Shown: positions 16,718-28,264, counted from the stretch's first letter. The stretch: 64,000 nt of DNA from Pseudomonas chlororaphis subsp. aurantiaca (GCF_013466605.1 NZ_CP059162.1:2790001-2854000), one strand, 5' to 3'. The notes: generated by a model not told the origin, from the sequence alone. Numbers and translations are program-made.

Positions 16718-17622
16718 CCCTGGCTCTGGCCCTGGCCGCTGATGATGGCGTCGGCGATGGTGTCGCAGAACCAGCGCAGGGCAGCGGAGCTGTCGCTATT
16801 GGGGTGCCAGTTCAGGGACACAGCGAACTCGGCCACCGGGAACGGCAGTTCGAGCATCTTCAACTCGCCCTCGTGGATGAACAACCGGGCGATCTGCGCC
16901 GGCAGCACCGTCAGCAGGTCGGTGCCGGGAATGATTTTCGGCAGCACCGAGAAGTGCGGCACATGCAGGCTGATGCGCCGTTCCACGTTCATGTTTTTCA
17001 GCACGTCTTCGACATTGCCGTGGCCGGTGGTGCGGGTCACGGTGACGTGCCGTTCGGCGAGGAATTGTTCGAGGCTCAACTGCTGGTCGATGCGCGGGTG
17101 GCCGGTGCTGAGCAGGCACACATAACGCTCGTGCATCAGCACCCGGCTGCGGACGCCGGGGACCGGCTGGCGGCAGATCGCGGCATCGACCTTGCCGCTG
17201 GCCAGCCACTCGCCGACCTGGTCCACCTGCAGCGGCAGGACCTCGACTTCGGCCAGCGGCGCGTCCTGGTTCAGGCGCGCCAGGATCAGCGGCAGAAAGC
17301 CGATTTCGCCGAGGTCGGAGAGGGCAATGCGAAAGCGCCGCTCGGTGCTCGCCGGGTCGAAGTGGCGACAGCCCTGCACGGTGCTTTCGATGCGGGTCAG
17401 GGATTCGCGCAAGGGGCCGTACAGCTGCTCGGCGACAAAGGTCGGCTGGATGCCGTCGCGGGTGCGGCTGAACAGGGCGTCGTCGAACAGCTCGCGCAGG
17501 CGCGCCAGGCCATAGCTGACCGAGGGCTGGGTGACGAACAGGCGCTCGGCGGCCAGGGTCACGCTGCGGGCTTCGTAGAGGGTGACGAAGGTGCGGATCA
17601 GGTTCAGATCGATGTGGCTCAT
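16714..17622 (-). CDS. LysR-family regulator of the benzoylformate decarboxylase operon
   Basis: A 302-residue LysR regulator beginning MSHIDLNLIRTFVTLYEARS, with the HTH AAERLFVTQPSVSYGLARLR in residues 20-45, in the style of the NahR/NodD-like branch that senses aromatic compounds. It is divergent from mdlC with a 107-base intergenic region, the classic layout for a LysR activator and its target operon. The stop overlaps the vanK stop from the other strand. Confidence 0.85.
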   Translation of the reverse strand: MSHIDLNLIRTFVTLYEARSVTLAAERLFVTQPSVSYGLARLRELFDDALFSRTRDGIQPTFVAEQLYGPLRESLTRIESTVQGCRHFDPASTERRFRIALSDLGEIGFLPLILARLNQDAPLAEVEVLPLQVDQVGEWLASGKVDAAICRQPVPGVRSRVLMHERYVCLLSTGHPRIDQQLSLEQFLAERHVTVTRTTGHGNVEDVLKNMNVERRISLHVPHFSVLPKIIPGTDLLTVLPAQIARLFIHEGELKMLELPFPVAEFAVSLNWHPNSDSSAALRWFCDTIADAIISGQGQSQG

Positions 17623-17639
17623 GCTGTCTCTTGATATAG

Positions 17640-19316
<1,677 letters not shown>

Positions 19317-19407
19317 TTCTCAAGGATTGAGCTTGCGCCGGGCTGCAGGCCCGGCAATGCCAAGCGCGCTTTGCGCACACTCACCACAACAATAAAAAGA
19401 GGTGGCT

Positions 19408-20841
19408 ATGAACACGACTTCGGTCAGTGAAGTGATGGAGGGGACGCCCCGGCAATCGCGGCCTGTTGCCGGCAGTGCCGATATCGGCACCTTGCTCGAT
19501 GACGGACCCTACACCGGGATGCAGAAGATCGTGGTGTTGCTGGCCGCGCTGTCGATCGTGATGGACGGTTTCGACGGTCAGCTCATCGGTTTCGCCATAC
19601 CGCTGATGATCAAGGAATGGGGGATCACCCGCGAGGCCTTTGCCCCCGCGGTGGCCGCCGGGCTGATCGGCATGGGCATCGGCAGCGCCTGCGCCGGCCT
19701 GTTCGCCGACCGTTTCGGCCGACGCATGGCGGTCATCGCCAGCGTGATCCTGTTCGGTACCGCGACCTGCGCCATCGGCCTGGCGCCGGATGCGCTGACC
19801 GTGGCGGCGCTGCGCTTTATCGCCGGGCTGGGTATCGGCGGTGCCTTGCCCAGCGCCACCACCATGACCGCCGAATTCACCCCGGCTCGCCGTCGCACCC
19901 TGGCGGTCACGGCGACCATTGTCTGTGTGCCCCTGGGCGGGATGCTGGCGGGGTTGTTCGCCTCCCATGTGCTGCCGCTGTATGGCTGGCGCACCTTGTT
20001 CTTTATCGGCGGCAGCCTGCCCATCGTCCTGGGCCTGTTGCTGCTGGCGACCTTGCCGGAGTCGCCGCGTTTCCTGGCGCGCCGGCCGCAGCGTTGGGGC
20101 GAGTTGACCGCGCTGCTGGGACGCATGGGCCGGCCCATGCCCGAGGGCGTGCGCTACACCGATGCGCTGGAGCAGAAGAGCGAGCAGCAGGGCGGCTTCC
20201 GTGCCTTGTTCGCCCCCGGCTACGGGCGCGATACCCTGGCGGTCTGGGTGGCGTTCTTCATGTGCCTGACCGCTGTCTACAGCGCCTTCAGCTGGCTGCC
20301 GACCATGCTCCTGGCTGAAGGCTTGCCGCTGGCGCTGGCCAGTTCGGGCCTTACTGCCTACAACCTGGGCGGGGTGATCGGCGCGCTGGTCTGTGCGGTC
20401 GCCATGACGCGCTGGGGTTCGTTCTGGCCACTGCTGATCTGTTGCGCCGGCGGCGCGGCCAGCGCCTTCGCCATGCAGGCGGTGGACGTCGACCAGAACA
20501 CCAGCCTGTTGATCTTCGGCTTTGGTGTGCACGGCCTGTTCGTCAACGCGGTGCAGTCCACCCTCTATGCGCTGTGCGCCTTCATTTATCCCACCGCCGT
20601 GCGCGCCACCGGCACCGCATCGGCCCTGGCCTTCGGGCGTATGGGCGCGATCCTCAGCGCCTTCGTCGGCGCCACGGTGATCACCCAGGGCGGCGCCCAC
20701 GGTTACCTGACGCTGCTCGGAACGGTGATGGTCTTGGCGCTGATCGCCCTGGTGCTGGTACGCCGCCATATTCCCCGGCGGGTGCCTGGATCAGCCCGGG
20801 CCGACAAGCAGCACCTTGCCGATCAACCCTCACAGCCATAA
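19408..20841 (+). CDS. Second aromatic acid:H+ symporter, MFS AAHS family
   Basis: A 477-residue twelve-helix transporter with the AAHS signature VMDGFDGQLIGFAIP and FADRFGRRMAV. A ~40-residue hydrophilic N-terminal tail precedes helix 1. The start is ATG 19408 after AAAAGAGG; a GTG two codons earlier is possible. It lies between mdlC and the dehydrogenase gene, so it probably imports the mandelate- or glyoxylate-type substrate of that module, distinct from the vanillate carrier upstream. Its stop overlaps the ribosome site of the next gene. Confidence 0.85.
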   Translation: MNTTSVSEVMEGTPRQSRPVAGSADIGTLLDDGPYTGMQKIVVLLAALSIVMDGFDGQLIGFAIPLMIKEWGITREAFAPAVAAGLIGMGIGSACAGLFADRFGRRMAVIASVILFGTATCAIGLAPDALTVAALRFIAGLGIGGALPSATTMTAEFTPARRRTLAVTATIVCVPLGGMLAGLFASHVLPLYGWRTLFFIGGSLPIVLGLLLLATLPESPRFLARRPQRWGELTALLGRMGRPMPEGVRYTDALEQKSEQQGGFRALFAPGYGRDTLAVWVAFFMCLTAVYSAFSWLPTMLLAEGLPLALASSGLTAYNLGGVIGALVCAVAMTRWGSFWPLLICCAGGAASAFAMQAVDVDQNTSLLIFGFGVHGLFVNAVQSTLYALCAFIYPTAVRATGTASALAFGRMGAILSAFVGATVITQGGAHGYLTLLGTVMVLALIALVLVRRHIPRRVPGSARADKQHLADQPSQP

Positions 20842-20850
20842 GGAGGTTCG

Positions 20851-21789
20851 ATGAACATCACCATTCTCGGGGCGGGCGCCATGGGCTCGCTGTTTGGCGG
20901 CCTGCTCGCGGAAAGCGGGCAGCAGGTCACGCTGCTGGACATCAACGACACGCACCTGGAGGCGATCCGCCGCCAGGGTTTGCGCCTGGAGACCGACAGC
21001 GGCGACCGGCGCATTGGCGGCCTGAGCGCCTGCCGGCCAGAGCAGGTGGCGGGCCAGCCTGACCTGTTGCTGGTCTTCACCAAGGCCCAGCACACCGACC
21101 ACGCGCTGCGCGGTATTGCCGGCCATATCGGCGAGCACACTCTAGTGCTGACCCTGCAGAACGGCCTGGGCAACGCCGAAGCGCTGTGCCGCCACGTCGC
21201 CCCGCAGCGGGTGATGATCGGCATGACCACCTGGCCCGCCGACATGGCCGGGCCGGCCCATGTCCGCTCCCAAGGCCAGGGCGTGGTCCGGCTGATGTCG
21301 CTGGAGGGCGTCGATTGCCAGGCCAGCAACCAGGTGGCCGCCGTGCTGGAGGCGGCGGGGCTGCAATGCGCGGTGGACCCGCACGTCTGGACCTCGATCT
21401 GGGAGAAGGTGGCGTTCAACGCGGCCTTGAACAGCCTGTGCGCTGTCACCGGTTGCACGGTGGGGCAACTGTATGCCGCGCCGGAAGGCGTGGCGCTGGC
21501 TCGGGCCATCGTGCTGGAGGTGCTCAGCGTCGCGCAGTCGGTGGGGGTGGCAACGGATGCGCAGCGCTGCCTGGAGACGGTGGCCTATGCCATTGCCCAC
21601 CACCGGGCGCACAAGCCGTCGATGCTGCAAGACGTGCTGGCCGGCCGGCCCACGGAAATCGGCGCGATCAACGGCGAGGTCCTGGCCAGGGCGCGCCAGG
21701 CCGGCATCGCCGTGCCGCACACCGAAACCCTGCTGGGGCTGCTGCGCCTGATCGAGGCGCGGGTGGCCACCGGAGGCGGTCATGAATAG
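20851..21789 (+). CDS. Ketopantoate reductase-family 2-hydroxyacid dehydrogenase, candidate D-mandelate dehydrogenase
   Basis: NAD(P)-dependent enzyme of the PanE/ApbA fold, 312 residues. The Rossmann motif ILGAGAMGSLFGG is followed at the end of strand 2 by Asp30 (LLDIND), where NADPH-using E. coli PanE has Arg31; an acidic residue favours NAD. The catalytic Lys186 and Asn190 lie in WEKVAFNAALNS. NAD-dependent D-mandelate dehydrogenases of enterococci belong to this family, and here the neighbours are benzoylformate decarboxylase and aldehyde dehydrogenase. It therefore probably makes the arylglyoxylate rather than pantoate. AAGGAGG precedes the ATG. Confidence 0.75.
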   Translation: MNITILGAGAMGSLFGGLLAESGQQVTLLDINDTHLEAIRRQGLRLETDSGDRRIGGLSACRPEQVAGQPDLLLVFTKAQHTDHALRGIAGHIGEHTLVLTLQNGLGNAEALCRHVAPQRVMIGMTTWPADMAGPAHVRSQGQGVVRLMSLEGVDCQASNQVAAVLEAAGLQCAVDPHVWTSIWEKVAFNAALNSLCAVTGCTVGQLYAAPEGVALARAIVLEVLSVAQSVGVATDAQRCLETVAYAIAHHRAHKPSMLQDVLAGRPTEIGAINGEVLARARQAGIAVPHTETLLGLLRLIEARVATGGGHE

Positions 21790-21864
21790 CCACGCAAACC
21801 CGGTTCGGTGGCCTGAGTCGCGAGCCCCTCTTTCCTGTGAGTCCTGCCTTCGAGGAGTTTTGTC

Positions 21865-23340
21865 ATGAGTGAGTCCCCAGCTGTCTACAGCGATCTGCAC
21901 CTGCAACCCATCGCCGGGGCATGGCGCGCCGGCGCCGCCGGCAAAACCCTGGCGGTGTGCAACCCGTTCGATGGCGCGCTGTTGCTGGAAGTGGCCCAGG
22001 CCGACCGCGCGGACCTGGATGCCGCCTATGCCAAGGCCGCCGAAGTGCAGCCGCAGTGGGCGGCGCTCGGGCCGTCGGCACGGGCGGCGGTGCTGCATCA
22101 AGTGGTGGCGGTGTTCGACCGGCGCCGCGAGGAAATCGTTGACTGGATCATTCGCGAGTCCGGCAGCACCCGGCTCAAGGCGCAATTGGAGTGGGGCGCG
22201 GCGCGGGCCATCGCCCTGGAGTCGGCGTCGTTCCCGGCGCGGGTCCATGGCCGTATTGTCGAGTCCGATGTGCCGGGCAAGGAAAGCCGGGTCTATCGCA
22301 GCGCCCTGGGGGTGGTCGGGGTCATCAGTCCGTGGAACTTCCCCTTGCATCTGACCCAGCGATCCATCGCCCCGGCGCTGGCCCTGGGCAACGCAGTGGT
22401 GGTCAAACCGGCCAGCGACACGCCGGTGTGCGGCGGTCTGCTGCTGGCGAAGATTTTCGAGGAGGCCGGCCTGCCGGCGGGCGTGCTCAGCGTGGTGGTG
22501 GGGGCGGGTAGCGAGATCGGCGATGCCTTTGTCGAGCATCCGATTCCCTCGCTGATCACCTTCACCGGCTCCACTCCGGTGGGTCGTGGTATCGGCCGTA
22601 TCGCCAGCGGCGGCGCGCACCTCAAGCACGTGGCCCTGGAACTGGGCGGCAACAGCCCGTTCGTGGTCCTGGCCGACGCCGACCTCGAACAGGCGGTGAA
22701 CGCGGCGGTGTTCGGCAAGTTCCTGCACCAGGGGCAGATCTGCATGGCGGTCAACCGGATCATCGTCGACGACAGCCTCTACGACGCCTTCGCCGAGCGC
22801 TTCGTCGAGCGGGTCAAGGGCCTCAAGGTCGGCGATCCGCAATCGATCGAGACGGTTATCGGCCCGGTGATCAACGAGCGGCAGTCGCAGGGCCTGCGGG
22901 AGAAGATCGAACTGGCTCGCCGCGAAGGCGCCGAGCCGCTCTACGAGGGCGGGGCCCAGGGCAATCTGCTGGCGCCCCATGTCTACGGCGAGGTCGGGGT
23001 CGACATGGACCTGGCGCGCAACGAAATCTTCGGCCCGCTGGTGGGGCTGCTGCGCGCCCGGGACGAGGCCCATGCCCTGGAGCTGGCCAATGCCAGCGAA
23101 TTCGGCCTGTCCAGCGCGGTGTTCAGCCGCAACCTGGAGCGTGGGGTGAACTTCGCCCGACAGATTCGCGCGGGCATGACCCATATCAACGATATCCCGG
23201 TGAACGATGAGGCCAACGCGCCCTTCGGTGGGGAAAAGAACTCGGGGCTCGGGCGCTTCAACGGCGACTGGGCGATCGACGAGTTCACCCGCGATCACTG
23301 GATCAGCGTGCAGCACTCGGCGCGTCGTTATCCCTTCTGA
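21865..23340 (+). CDS. NAD(P)-dependent aromatic aldehyde dehydrogenase
   Basis: A 491-residue member of the aldehyde dehydrogenase superfamily. Visible features are [13 protein letters not shown], the [12 protein letters not shown] nucleotide-binding turn, general base Glu in LELGGNSP, nucleophile Cys in [10 protein letters not shown], and NEIFGPLVG. Overall it resembles benzaldehyde/vanillin dehydrogenases. As the last gene before a terminator it would oxidise the aldehyde released by the decarboxylase to the benzoate- or vanillate-type acid. It is 75 bases after the dehydrogenase gene with a GAGGAG site. Confidence 0.85.
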   Translation: MSESPAVYSDLHLQPIAGAWRAGAAGKTLAVCNPFDGALLLEVAQADRADLDAAYAKAAEVQPQWAALGPSARAAVLHQVVAVFDRRREEIVDWIIRESGSTRLKAQLEWGAARAIALESASFPARVHGRIVESDVPGKESRVYRSALGVVGVISPWNFPLHLTQRSIAPALALGNAVVVKPASDTPVCGGLLLAKIFEEAGLPAGVLSVVVGAGSEIGDAFVEHPIPSLITFTGSTPVGRGIGRIASGGAHLKHVALELGGNSPFVVLADADLEQAVNAAVFGKFLHQGQICMAVNRIIVDDSLYDAFAERFVERVKGLKVGDPQSIETVIGPVINERQSQGLREKIELARREGAEPLYEGGAQGNLLAPHVYGEVGVDMDLARNEIFGPLVGLLRARDEAHALELANASEFGLSSAVFSRNLERGVNFARQIRAGMTHINDIPVNDEANAPFGGEKNSGLGRFNGDWAIDEFTRDHWISVQHSARRYPF

Positions 23341-23360
23341 TGCGTTGAGCTGACGATATC

Positions 23361-23391
23361 GCCCGGCCCCTGAACAAGGCCGGGCATTCTT
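23361..23391 (+). terminator. Rho-independent terminator after the aldehyde dehydrogenase
   Basis: A perfect 8-bp stem GCCCGGCC / GGCCGGGC with a nine-base loop is followed by ATTCTT. It separates the mdlC operon from the porin gene. Confidence 0.7.
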
Positions 23392-23466
23392 GCAGCCGAT
23401 AGGAGGCGGGCCTGGAGCGGCCTGTCGGGGAACGGCTGCGCCTATGCAAAGCGGAGAACAATAATA

Positions 23467-24720
23467 ATGAACACCCCTCACTGCATCCTCGCGCGCTCGC
23501 TGGCCGCGGCTTCATTGGCGCTGGGCACGGGCCTGCCGGCCTGGGCCGAAGACGGCGATTTTTTCAAAGACGCAAAGACTGACCTGGTGCTGCGCAACTA
23601 CTACTTCAATCGGGATTTTCGCGATCCGGGGGCGGCCAAGAGCAAGGTCGAGGAGTGGGCCCAGGGTTTTATCCTCAAGTTCAATTCCGGCTACACCCCG
23701 GGTGTCGTCGGGTTCGGCCTGGACGGCATCGCCATGTTCGGCGTCAAGCTCGACAGCGGGCGTGGCACCAGTGGTTCCGAGCTGCTGCCGGTGCACGACG
23801 ACGGGCGCGCGGTGGACAACTACGGCCGCGCCGGTGTGGCTGCGAAAATGCGTATTTCCGCCACTGAATTGAAGGTTGGCGAGTTGCTGCCGGACATTCC
23901 GCTGCTGCGCTACGACGATGGCCGGCTGCTGCCGCAGACCTTCCGTGGGGCGATGCTCGACTCGCGGGAAATCGCCGGGCTGGGGTTGCAGGCCGGGCAG
24001 TACCGTTCGGTGAGCCTGCGCAACTCCTCGGACATGCAGGACCTCTCGGCCTGGGCCGCGCCCGGGGTGACCTCCGATGGCTTCACCTATGCCGGCGCCG
24101 AGTACCGCTTCAACCAGCAGCGCACGCTGGTCGGTGCCTGGCATGCGCAGCTGGAAGATATCTACCAGCAGAGCTACTTCAACCTGCTGCACAAACAGCC
24201 GGTGGGCGACTGGGTGCTGGGGGCGAACCTCGGTTATTTCATCGACAAGGATGACGGCCAGGCGCGCATCGGCGAGATCCAGAGCCGCACCGCCTATGCC
24301 TTGCTCTCGGCCTCCACCGCCGGGCATGCCCTGTACCTGGGCTTGCAGAAGGTCAGTGGCGACAGCCCGTGGATGTCGGTGTATGGCAGCAGCGGCCGGA
24401 CCCTGGGCAACGATATGTTCAACGGTAATTTCAGCAACGCCGACGAGCGTTCCTGGCAGGTGCGTTATGACTACAATTTTGCCGCCATGGGCGTGCCGGG
24501 GTTGTTGGCCATGGTGCGCTATGGGCATGGCGAGAATGCCACGACCAAGGCCGGGAGCAATGGCAAGGAGTGGGAGCGGGATACGGAGGTGGGGTATACC
24601 TTTCAGAGTGGGAATCTGAAGAACCTCAGTGTACGGGTGAACAACGCCACTAACCGGCGTAGTTTCAACAGTGACTTTGATCAGACTCGGGTGATTGTGA
24701 GTTATCCGTTGTCGTTCTAA
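23467..24720 (+). CDS. OprD-family outer-membrane porin (OpdK-like)
   Basis: Substrate-specific 18-strand porin. A signal peptide (LAAASLALGTGLPAWAED) is followed by the family opening FKDAKTDLVLRNYYFNRDF and EWAQGFILKFNSGYTPG, ending with an aromatic C-terminus (VIVSYPLSF). 417 residues is normal. P. putida has a porin of this type between vanR and vanK, and the P. aeruginosa OpdK paralogue takes up vanillate, so entry of vanillate or a relative is likely. It has its own start after a terminator. Confidence 0.85.
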   Translation: MNTPHCILARSLAAASLALGTGLPAWAEDGDFFKDAKTDLVLRNYYFNRDFRDPGAAKSKVEEWAQGFILKFNSGYTPGVVGFGLDGIAMFGVKLDSGRGTSGSELLPVHDDGRAVDNYGRAGVAAKMRISATELKVGELLPDIPLLRYDDGRLLPQTFRGAMLDSREIAGLGLQAGQYRSVSLRNSSDMQDLSAWAAPGVTSDGFTYAGAEYRFNQQRTLVGAWHAQLEDIYQQSYFNLLHKQPVGDWVLGANLGYFIDKDDGQARIGEIQSRTAYALLSASTAGHALYLGLQKVSGDSPWMSVYGSSGRTLGNDMFNGNFSNADERSWQVRYDYNFAAMGVPGLLAMVRYGHGENATTKAGSNGKEWERDTEVGYTFQSGNLKNLSVRVNNATNRRSFNSDFDQTRVIVSYPLSF

Positions 24721-24731
24721 GTCTTCCCGCT

Positions 24732-24783
24732 CCATCGCGGGCAAACCCGCTTCTACTGTAGGAGCGAGGCTTGCCCGCGATGG
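24732..24783. repeat. REP-type inverted repeat
   Basis: CCATCGCGGGCAA (24732-24744) pairs perfectly with TTGCCCGCGATGG (24771-24783) around TGTAGGAGCGAGG, the usual Pseudomonas REP sequence. A diverged copy lies near 25280-25310. It follows the porin gene and may act as its terminator or messenger stabiliser. Confidence 0.8.
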
Positions 24784-24971
24784 CGTCCGTGCTGGCGCTG
24801 CATTTTTTGGACGGTGTACATATCCATTTCTGCGGTAATGGCGGTTTATGGTTTCGCCCTTACGGCGAGTCCCTTTTTACAAACGCCTAAAAAGGAACCA
24901 AAAACGCTTCGCCCCACCACTCGGTGCCTCGCCAAGGCTCGGCATACCCTCACTCCGGCATTGATCCGTGG

Positions 24972-25033
24972 GCCGCCGCCACAGGCCATCCATGGCCTGG
25001 GGCGGCTAACCCGGCATCCCTGCCGGGTTAGCC
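24972..25033. repeat. Pair of adjacent perfect hairpins in an intergenic repeat
   Basis: A palindromic block around CAGGCCATCCATGGCCTG (24982-24999) extends to GCCGCC/GGCGGC arms. Immediately after it, GGCTAACCCGGCA (25004-25016) pairs with TGCCGGGTTAGCC (25021-25033) over a TCCC loop. No long frame crosses the block. Such blocks recur between Pseudomonas genes. Confidence 0.6.
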
Positions 25034-25132
25034 ACGGCTCAATGCCTGCGTTCGGCCATCGTGGTTAACGGGGCTTTCAGATCAAAAGCAAGACGGCGGC
25101 CTACCGGCCGGCCTGGGGCTGAGTCGCTCCCT

Positions 25133-25238
25133 GTAGCCGCTGCCGAGCCTGCGAGGCTGCAATCGACCCCGAAGGGGGCGCAAGGTTTTGAGATCGCTGA
25201 AGGCCTGCGGCCTTATCGCAGTCTGCGGCAGCGGCTAC
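25133..25238. repeat. Small inverted-repeat element (MITE-like)
   Basis: GTAGCCGCTGCCG (25133-25145) and its perfect complement CGGCAGCGGCTAC (25226-25238) bound a 106-base element with internal symmetry. It has no coding content. Its look is that of a small repeat mobilised or paired in trans. Confidence 0.55.
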
Positions 25239-25404
25239 GGGGAGGGGGGCGCTGTGAGGCAGTCGGTTACGCATTTTCTGTAGGTGCGAGGCCTGCCCAC
25301 GATGGCGTTCGTGAGGTCGCTATTGTCGCCACGCCGCTATCTGCATGCCGTCGGCGCAAGGCTTGCGGTACTATGGCCGCCCACGTTTTCTGGAAGTTGC
25401 CTGG

Positions 25405-26118
25405 ATGAGTAAGCCCGGTCAATTGGTGTTGGTCGCGCTGCGCAAGATGATCGCCTCGGGCGAGCTGGCGGCGGGGGAGCGGTTGATGGAGATTCCCACG
25501 GCACAGCTGTTCGGGGTGTCGCGGATGCCGGTGCGCATGGCGTTTCGTACCTTGGAGCAGGAAGGCCTGCTGGTGCGGTTTGGCGGGCGTGGGTTCCAGG
25601 TGCGTTCGGTGAGTACCGAGGATATCGCCGGCGCGGTCGAGGTGCGGGGTGTGCTCGAGGGGCTGGCGGCGCGTCAGACTGCCGAGCGTGGGTTGTCGCA
25701 GGAGGCGCGGGCGGCCCTTGAGTTGTGCCTGGCCCAGGGCGACCAGTTGTTCGCCAAGGGTTATGTGACCGAGGACGACCTGGAGGTCTATCACGACCTC
25801 AACATGCGTTTTCACCAGGTGATTGTCGAAGGCAGCCACAACCCGGCGATCGCCGATGCCCTGGCGCGCAACGATCACCTGCCGTTCGCCTCGGTGACCG
25901 CGCTGGCGGTGGATCGCCAGGACATGGCCCGCGAATACCGGCGCTTCAACTACGCCCACATGCAGCACCATTCGGTGTTCGATGCCCTGGTCAATCGCCA
26001 GGGTGCGCGGGCCGAGGCGATCATGCGCGAGCACGCCAACGCGACCCTGCGGTATGCCGAGATTTTCAGCAGCGCGGCGGCGGACGAGCGGATGAAGGTC
26101 ATTCTCCGCCCCGCCTGA
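25405..26118 (+). CDS. vanR: GntR-family (FCD) regulator VanR
   Basis: A 237-residue regulator. The winged HTH spans residues 10-75 (VALRKMIASGELAAGERLME, then LFGVSRMPVRMAFRTLEQEG). The FCD ligand domain follows, with the metal-binding histidines in DLNMRFHQVI, MQHHSVFDAL and REHANATLRY. It is convergent with vanBA, the P. putida arrangement. VanR proteins repress vanAB until vanillate is bound and are known to use ATTGGATCCAAT-like operators, matching the TGGATCCA sites here. Confidence 0.85.
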   Translation: MSKPGQLVLVALRKMIASGELAAGERLMEIPTAQLFGVSRMPVRMAFRTLEQEGLLVRFGGRGFQVRSVSTEDIAGAVEVRGVLEGLAARQTAERGLSQEARAALELCLAQGDQLFAKGYVTEDDLEVYHDLNMRFHQVIVEGSHNPAIADALARNDHLPFASVTALAVDRQDMAREYRRFNYAHMQHHSVFDALVNRQGARAEAIMREHANATLRYAEIFSSAAADERMKVILRPA

Positions 26119-26124
26119 ATCCCT

Positions 26125-27075
26125 TCAGATATCCAGCACCAGCAGCGGCGTTTTCGAGCGCGAGCAGCAGGGGGTGAACTGGTCGTTGCGCGCCTGTTCG
26201 TCCTCGGTGAGGAACAGGTCGCGGTGCTCCGGCACCCCCTCCAGCACCCGGGTCAGGCAGGTGCCGCAAATCCCTTGTTCGCAGGACATGGCGATGTCGA
26301 TGCCATGGCTCTCCAGGACCTGCACCACGCTCTTGTCCGCCGGCACCGCAAAGACCTGGCCGCTGCTGGCGACCTTGACCGAGAAACTGCCATCGGCGCG
26401 GGTGTCGACAGGGGCGGCGGCGAAGTACTCGCGATGCAGGCAGGGTTCCTGCCAGCCCGCGGCCTTGGCCGTGTCCAGCACGTGCTGCATAAAGCCGCCG
26501 GGGCCACACACATATAGATGAACGTCGTTGCGAGGCGTGGCCAGGACCTTGGCTGCGTCCAGTGCCGTCTCGGGGTTCTGGTCGAAATGCAGGAACACCC
26601 GGTCGGCAAAAGACGAGCTACATAGACGCTGGACAAAGGCCGCGCGCTCGCGCGAGCGGGCGCAGTAGTGCAGCTCGAAATCCGCGCCGCTGTGGGCCAG
26701 GCGTTCGGCCATGCACAGGATCGGGGTGATGCCGATGCCGCCGGCGAACAGCAGGCTGCGTCGAGCTTCGTGGGCCAACGGAAACAGATTGCGCGGCTCG
26801 CTGATAGACAGCCGCGTGCCGGGGTGGATCTGTTCGTGCATGGCCAGTGAGCCGCCGCGGGAGGTCGGGTCCTTGAGCACACCGATCAGGTAGCGATGGC
26901 GCTCTTCGGGGTGGTTACACAGGGAGTATTGGCGGATCAAGCCGCCGGGCAGGTGCACATCGATATGCGCGCCGGCACTGAAGGCCGGCAGCGGGCTGTC
27001 ATCGGCGCTGGCCAGCTCGTAGCTGCAGATGTCCTGGGCTTCGTCGTTACGGGATACCACCACCACATCGATCAT
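26125..27075 (-). CDS. vanB: Vanillate O-demethylase reductase component
   Basis: Passes electrons from NADH to the VanA oxygenase. Order of domains: flavin-binding barrel with RQYSLCN (residues ~48-54), NAD domain with [17 protein letters not shown], and a C-terminal plant-type [2Fe-2S] ferredoxin with [14 protein letters not shown] and FTPCCSRS. 316 residues is normal. It lies 97 bases after vanA in the same operon and ends seven bases from the stop of vanR on the other strand. Confidence 0.93.
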   Translation of the reverse strand: MIDVVVVSRNDEAQDICSYELASADDSPLPAFSAGAHIDVHLPGGLIRQYSLCNHPEERHRYLIGVLKDPTSRGGSLAMHEQIHPGTRLSISEPRNLFPLAHEARRSLLFAGGIGITPILCMAERLAHSGADFELHYCARSRERAAFVQRLCSSSFADRVFLHFDQNPETALDAAKVLATPRNDVHLYVCGPGGFMQHVLDTAKAAGWQEPCLHREYFAAAPVDTRADGSFSVKVASSGQVFAVPADKSVVQVLESHGIDIAMSCEQGICGTCLTRVLEGVPEHRDLFLTEDEQARNDQFTPCCSRSKTPLLVLDI

Positions 27076-27172
27076 CGTCGGTCCTCCGAGTGCTGCCGCC
27101 CATGGCGGTCACTTCTGTTTCTTTTGTTGGGTAAAGGGCAGGGCGCAGCACGGGGGAAATGCCGCGCAGGGT

Positions 27173-28234
27173 TCAGGTCGTGGTGGTGGCGATCAGCTGC
27201 GCTTCGCCGGCGCGTTCCTGGGCGATCAGGCGCTCCAGCACCCGCCGCGACTGCACGCCGCCGGCGTCGATATTCAGCTTGAGCAGGTTGCGCGTGGGGT
27301 GGGCGAGCAGGTTCTGTTGCTGGCGTTCGAGCATTTCCAGGTCTTCGCTGAAAATCTTGCCCTGGCCTTCGCGAATGCTCGCGGTCAGCGCCTCGTCCCG
27401 CGGGTTGAAGTTGCGCGCCATGCCCCAGAAGTACCAGATCGAGGTGTCGCTCTCCGGGGTGATGAAATCCACCACTATGCTCGACGCCTTGGAGTGCGCC
27501 GGCGCGGCATAACCGCCCTGGCCGGCATGGGCCACGCCAACTTCGATCAGCACATGGCTGGGCGGGGTGAAGCGGCAGATCTGCCAGCGGTCCACCGGCA
27601 CGTCGTCGGCCAGGCCGTTGCCGCGCAAGGCCATGCGCCAGAACGGCGGAGCCATGATGTTTTCCATATGCCGCGCGGTCACCACTTCGTCGCCTTCGAC
27701 CATGGTGGTCGGCGGCGCCTCGTCGATTTCCTTCTGGCCGATGCTGGAGGCGTGGACGTAGGTTTCGTGAGTCAGGTCCATCAGGTTGTCGATCATCAGG
27801 CGGTAGTCGCACTGGATGTGGAACAGGCCGCCACCGTAGGCCCACTCATCGCTGACCGCCCATTCCAGATGATGGATCAGCGCCGGGTCGGCCCGCGCCT
27901 GGTCGCCGGGCCAGACCCAGATAAAGCCGTAGCGCTCGACCACCGCGAAGGTCTTGTTGCACGGGAAGCCGCGCACCCGTTGCCCGGGCATTTCCACGGT
28001 CTTGCCATCGCAACCCATCACCAGGCCGTGATAACCGCACACCAGGTTGCCGTTTTCCACATAACCCAACGACAGCGGCGCGCCGCGATGGGGGCAGAAG
28101 TCCTCGACCGCCGCGATCCGGCCCTCCAGGCCACGATAAAACACCATCTTCTCCCCGCAGATCTGCCGCCCCAGGGGCTTGTCGGCGATTTCATCGGGGG
28201 TGCAGGCAACGTACCAAGTGTTCTTGGGGTACAT
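27173..28234 (-). CDS. vanA: Vanillate O-demethylase oxygenase component
   Basis: Rieske non-haem iron monooxygenase that converts vanillate to protocatechuate and formaldehyde. MYPKNTWYVACTPDEIADKP is the standard VanA opening. The Rieske centre uses CPHRGAPLSLG and CGYHGLVMG; the mononuclear iron site is NLMDLTHETYVHASS. 353 residues is normal. The start is at MYPKNTW (GGAGAG eight bases upstream); an open frame runs 15 codons further. It is controlled through the palindrome just upstream. Confidence 0.95.
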   Translation of the reverse strand: MYPKNTWYVACTPDEIADKPLGRQICGEKMVFYRGLEGRIAAVEDFCPHRGAPLSLGYVENGNLVCGYHGLVMGCDGKTVEMPGQRVRGFPCNKTFAVVERYGFIWVWPGDQARADPALIHHLEWAVSDEWAYGGGLFHIQCDYRLMIDNLMDLTHETYVHASSIGQKEIDEAPPTTMVEGDEVVTARHMENIMAPPFWRMALRGNGLADDVPVDRWQICRFTPPSHVLIEVGVAHAGQGGYAAPAHSKASSIVVDFITPESDTSIWYFWGMARNFNPRDEALTASIREGQGKIFSEDLEMLERQQQNLLAHPTRNLLKLNIDAGGVQSRRVLERLIAQERAGEAQLIATTTT

Positions 28235-28264
28235 GGAAGGCTCTCCAGGCGAGTGATTGTTTTT

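Noticed and set aside
21142..23481. A 779-codon open frame on the minus strand
   Set aside because: It lies antisense to the dehydrogenase and aldehyde dehydrogenase genes, has no family features and is explained by GC-rich codon bias.
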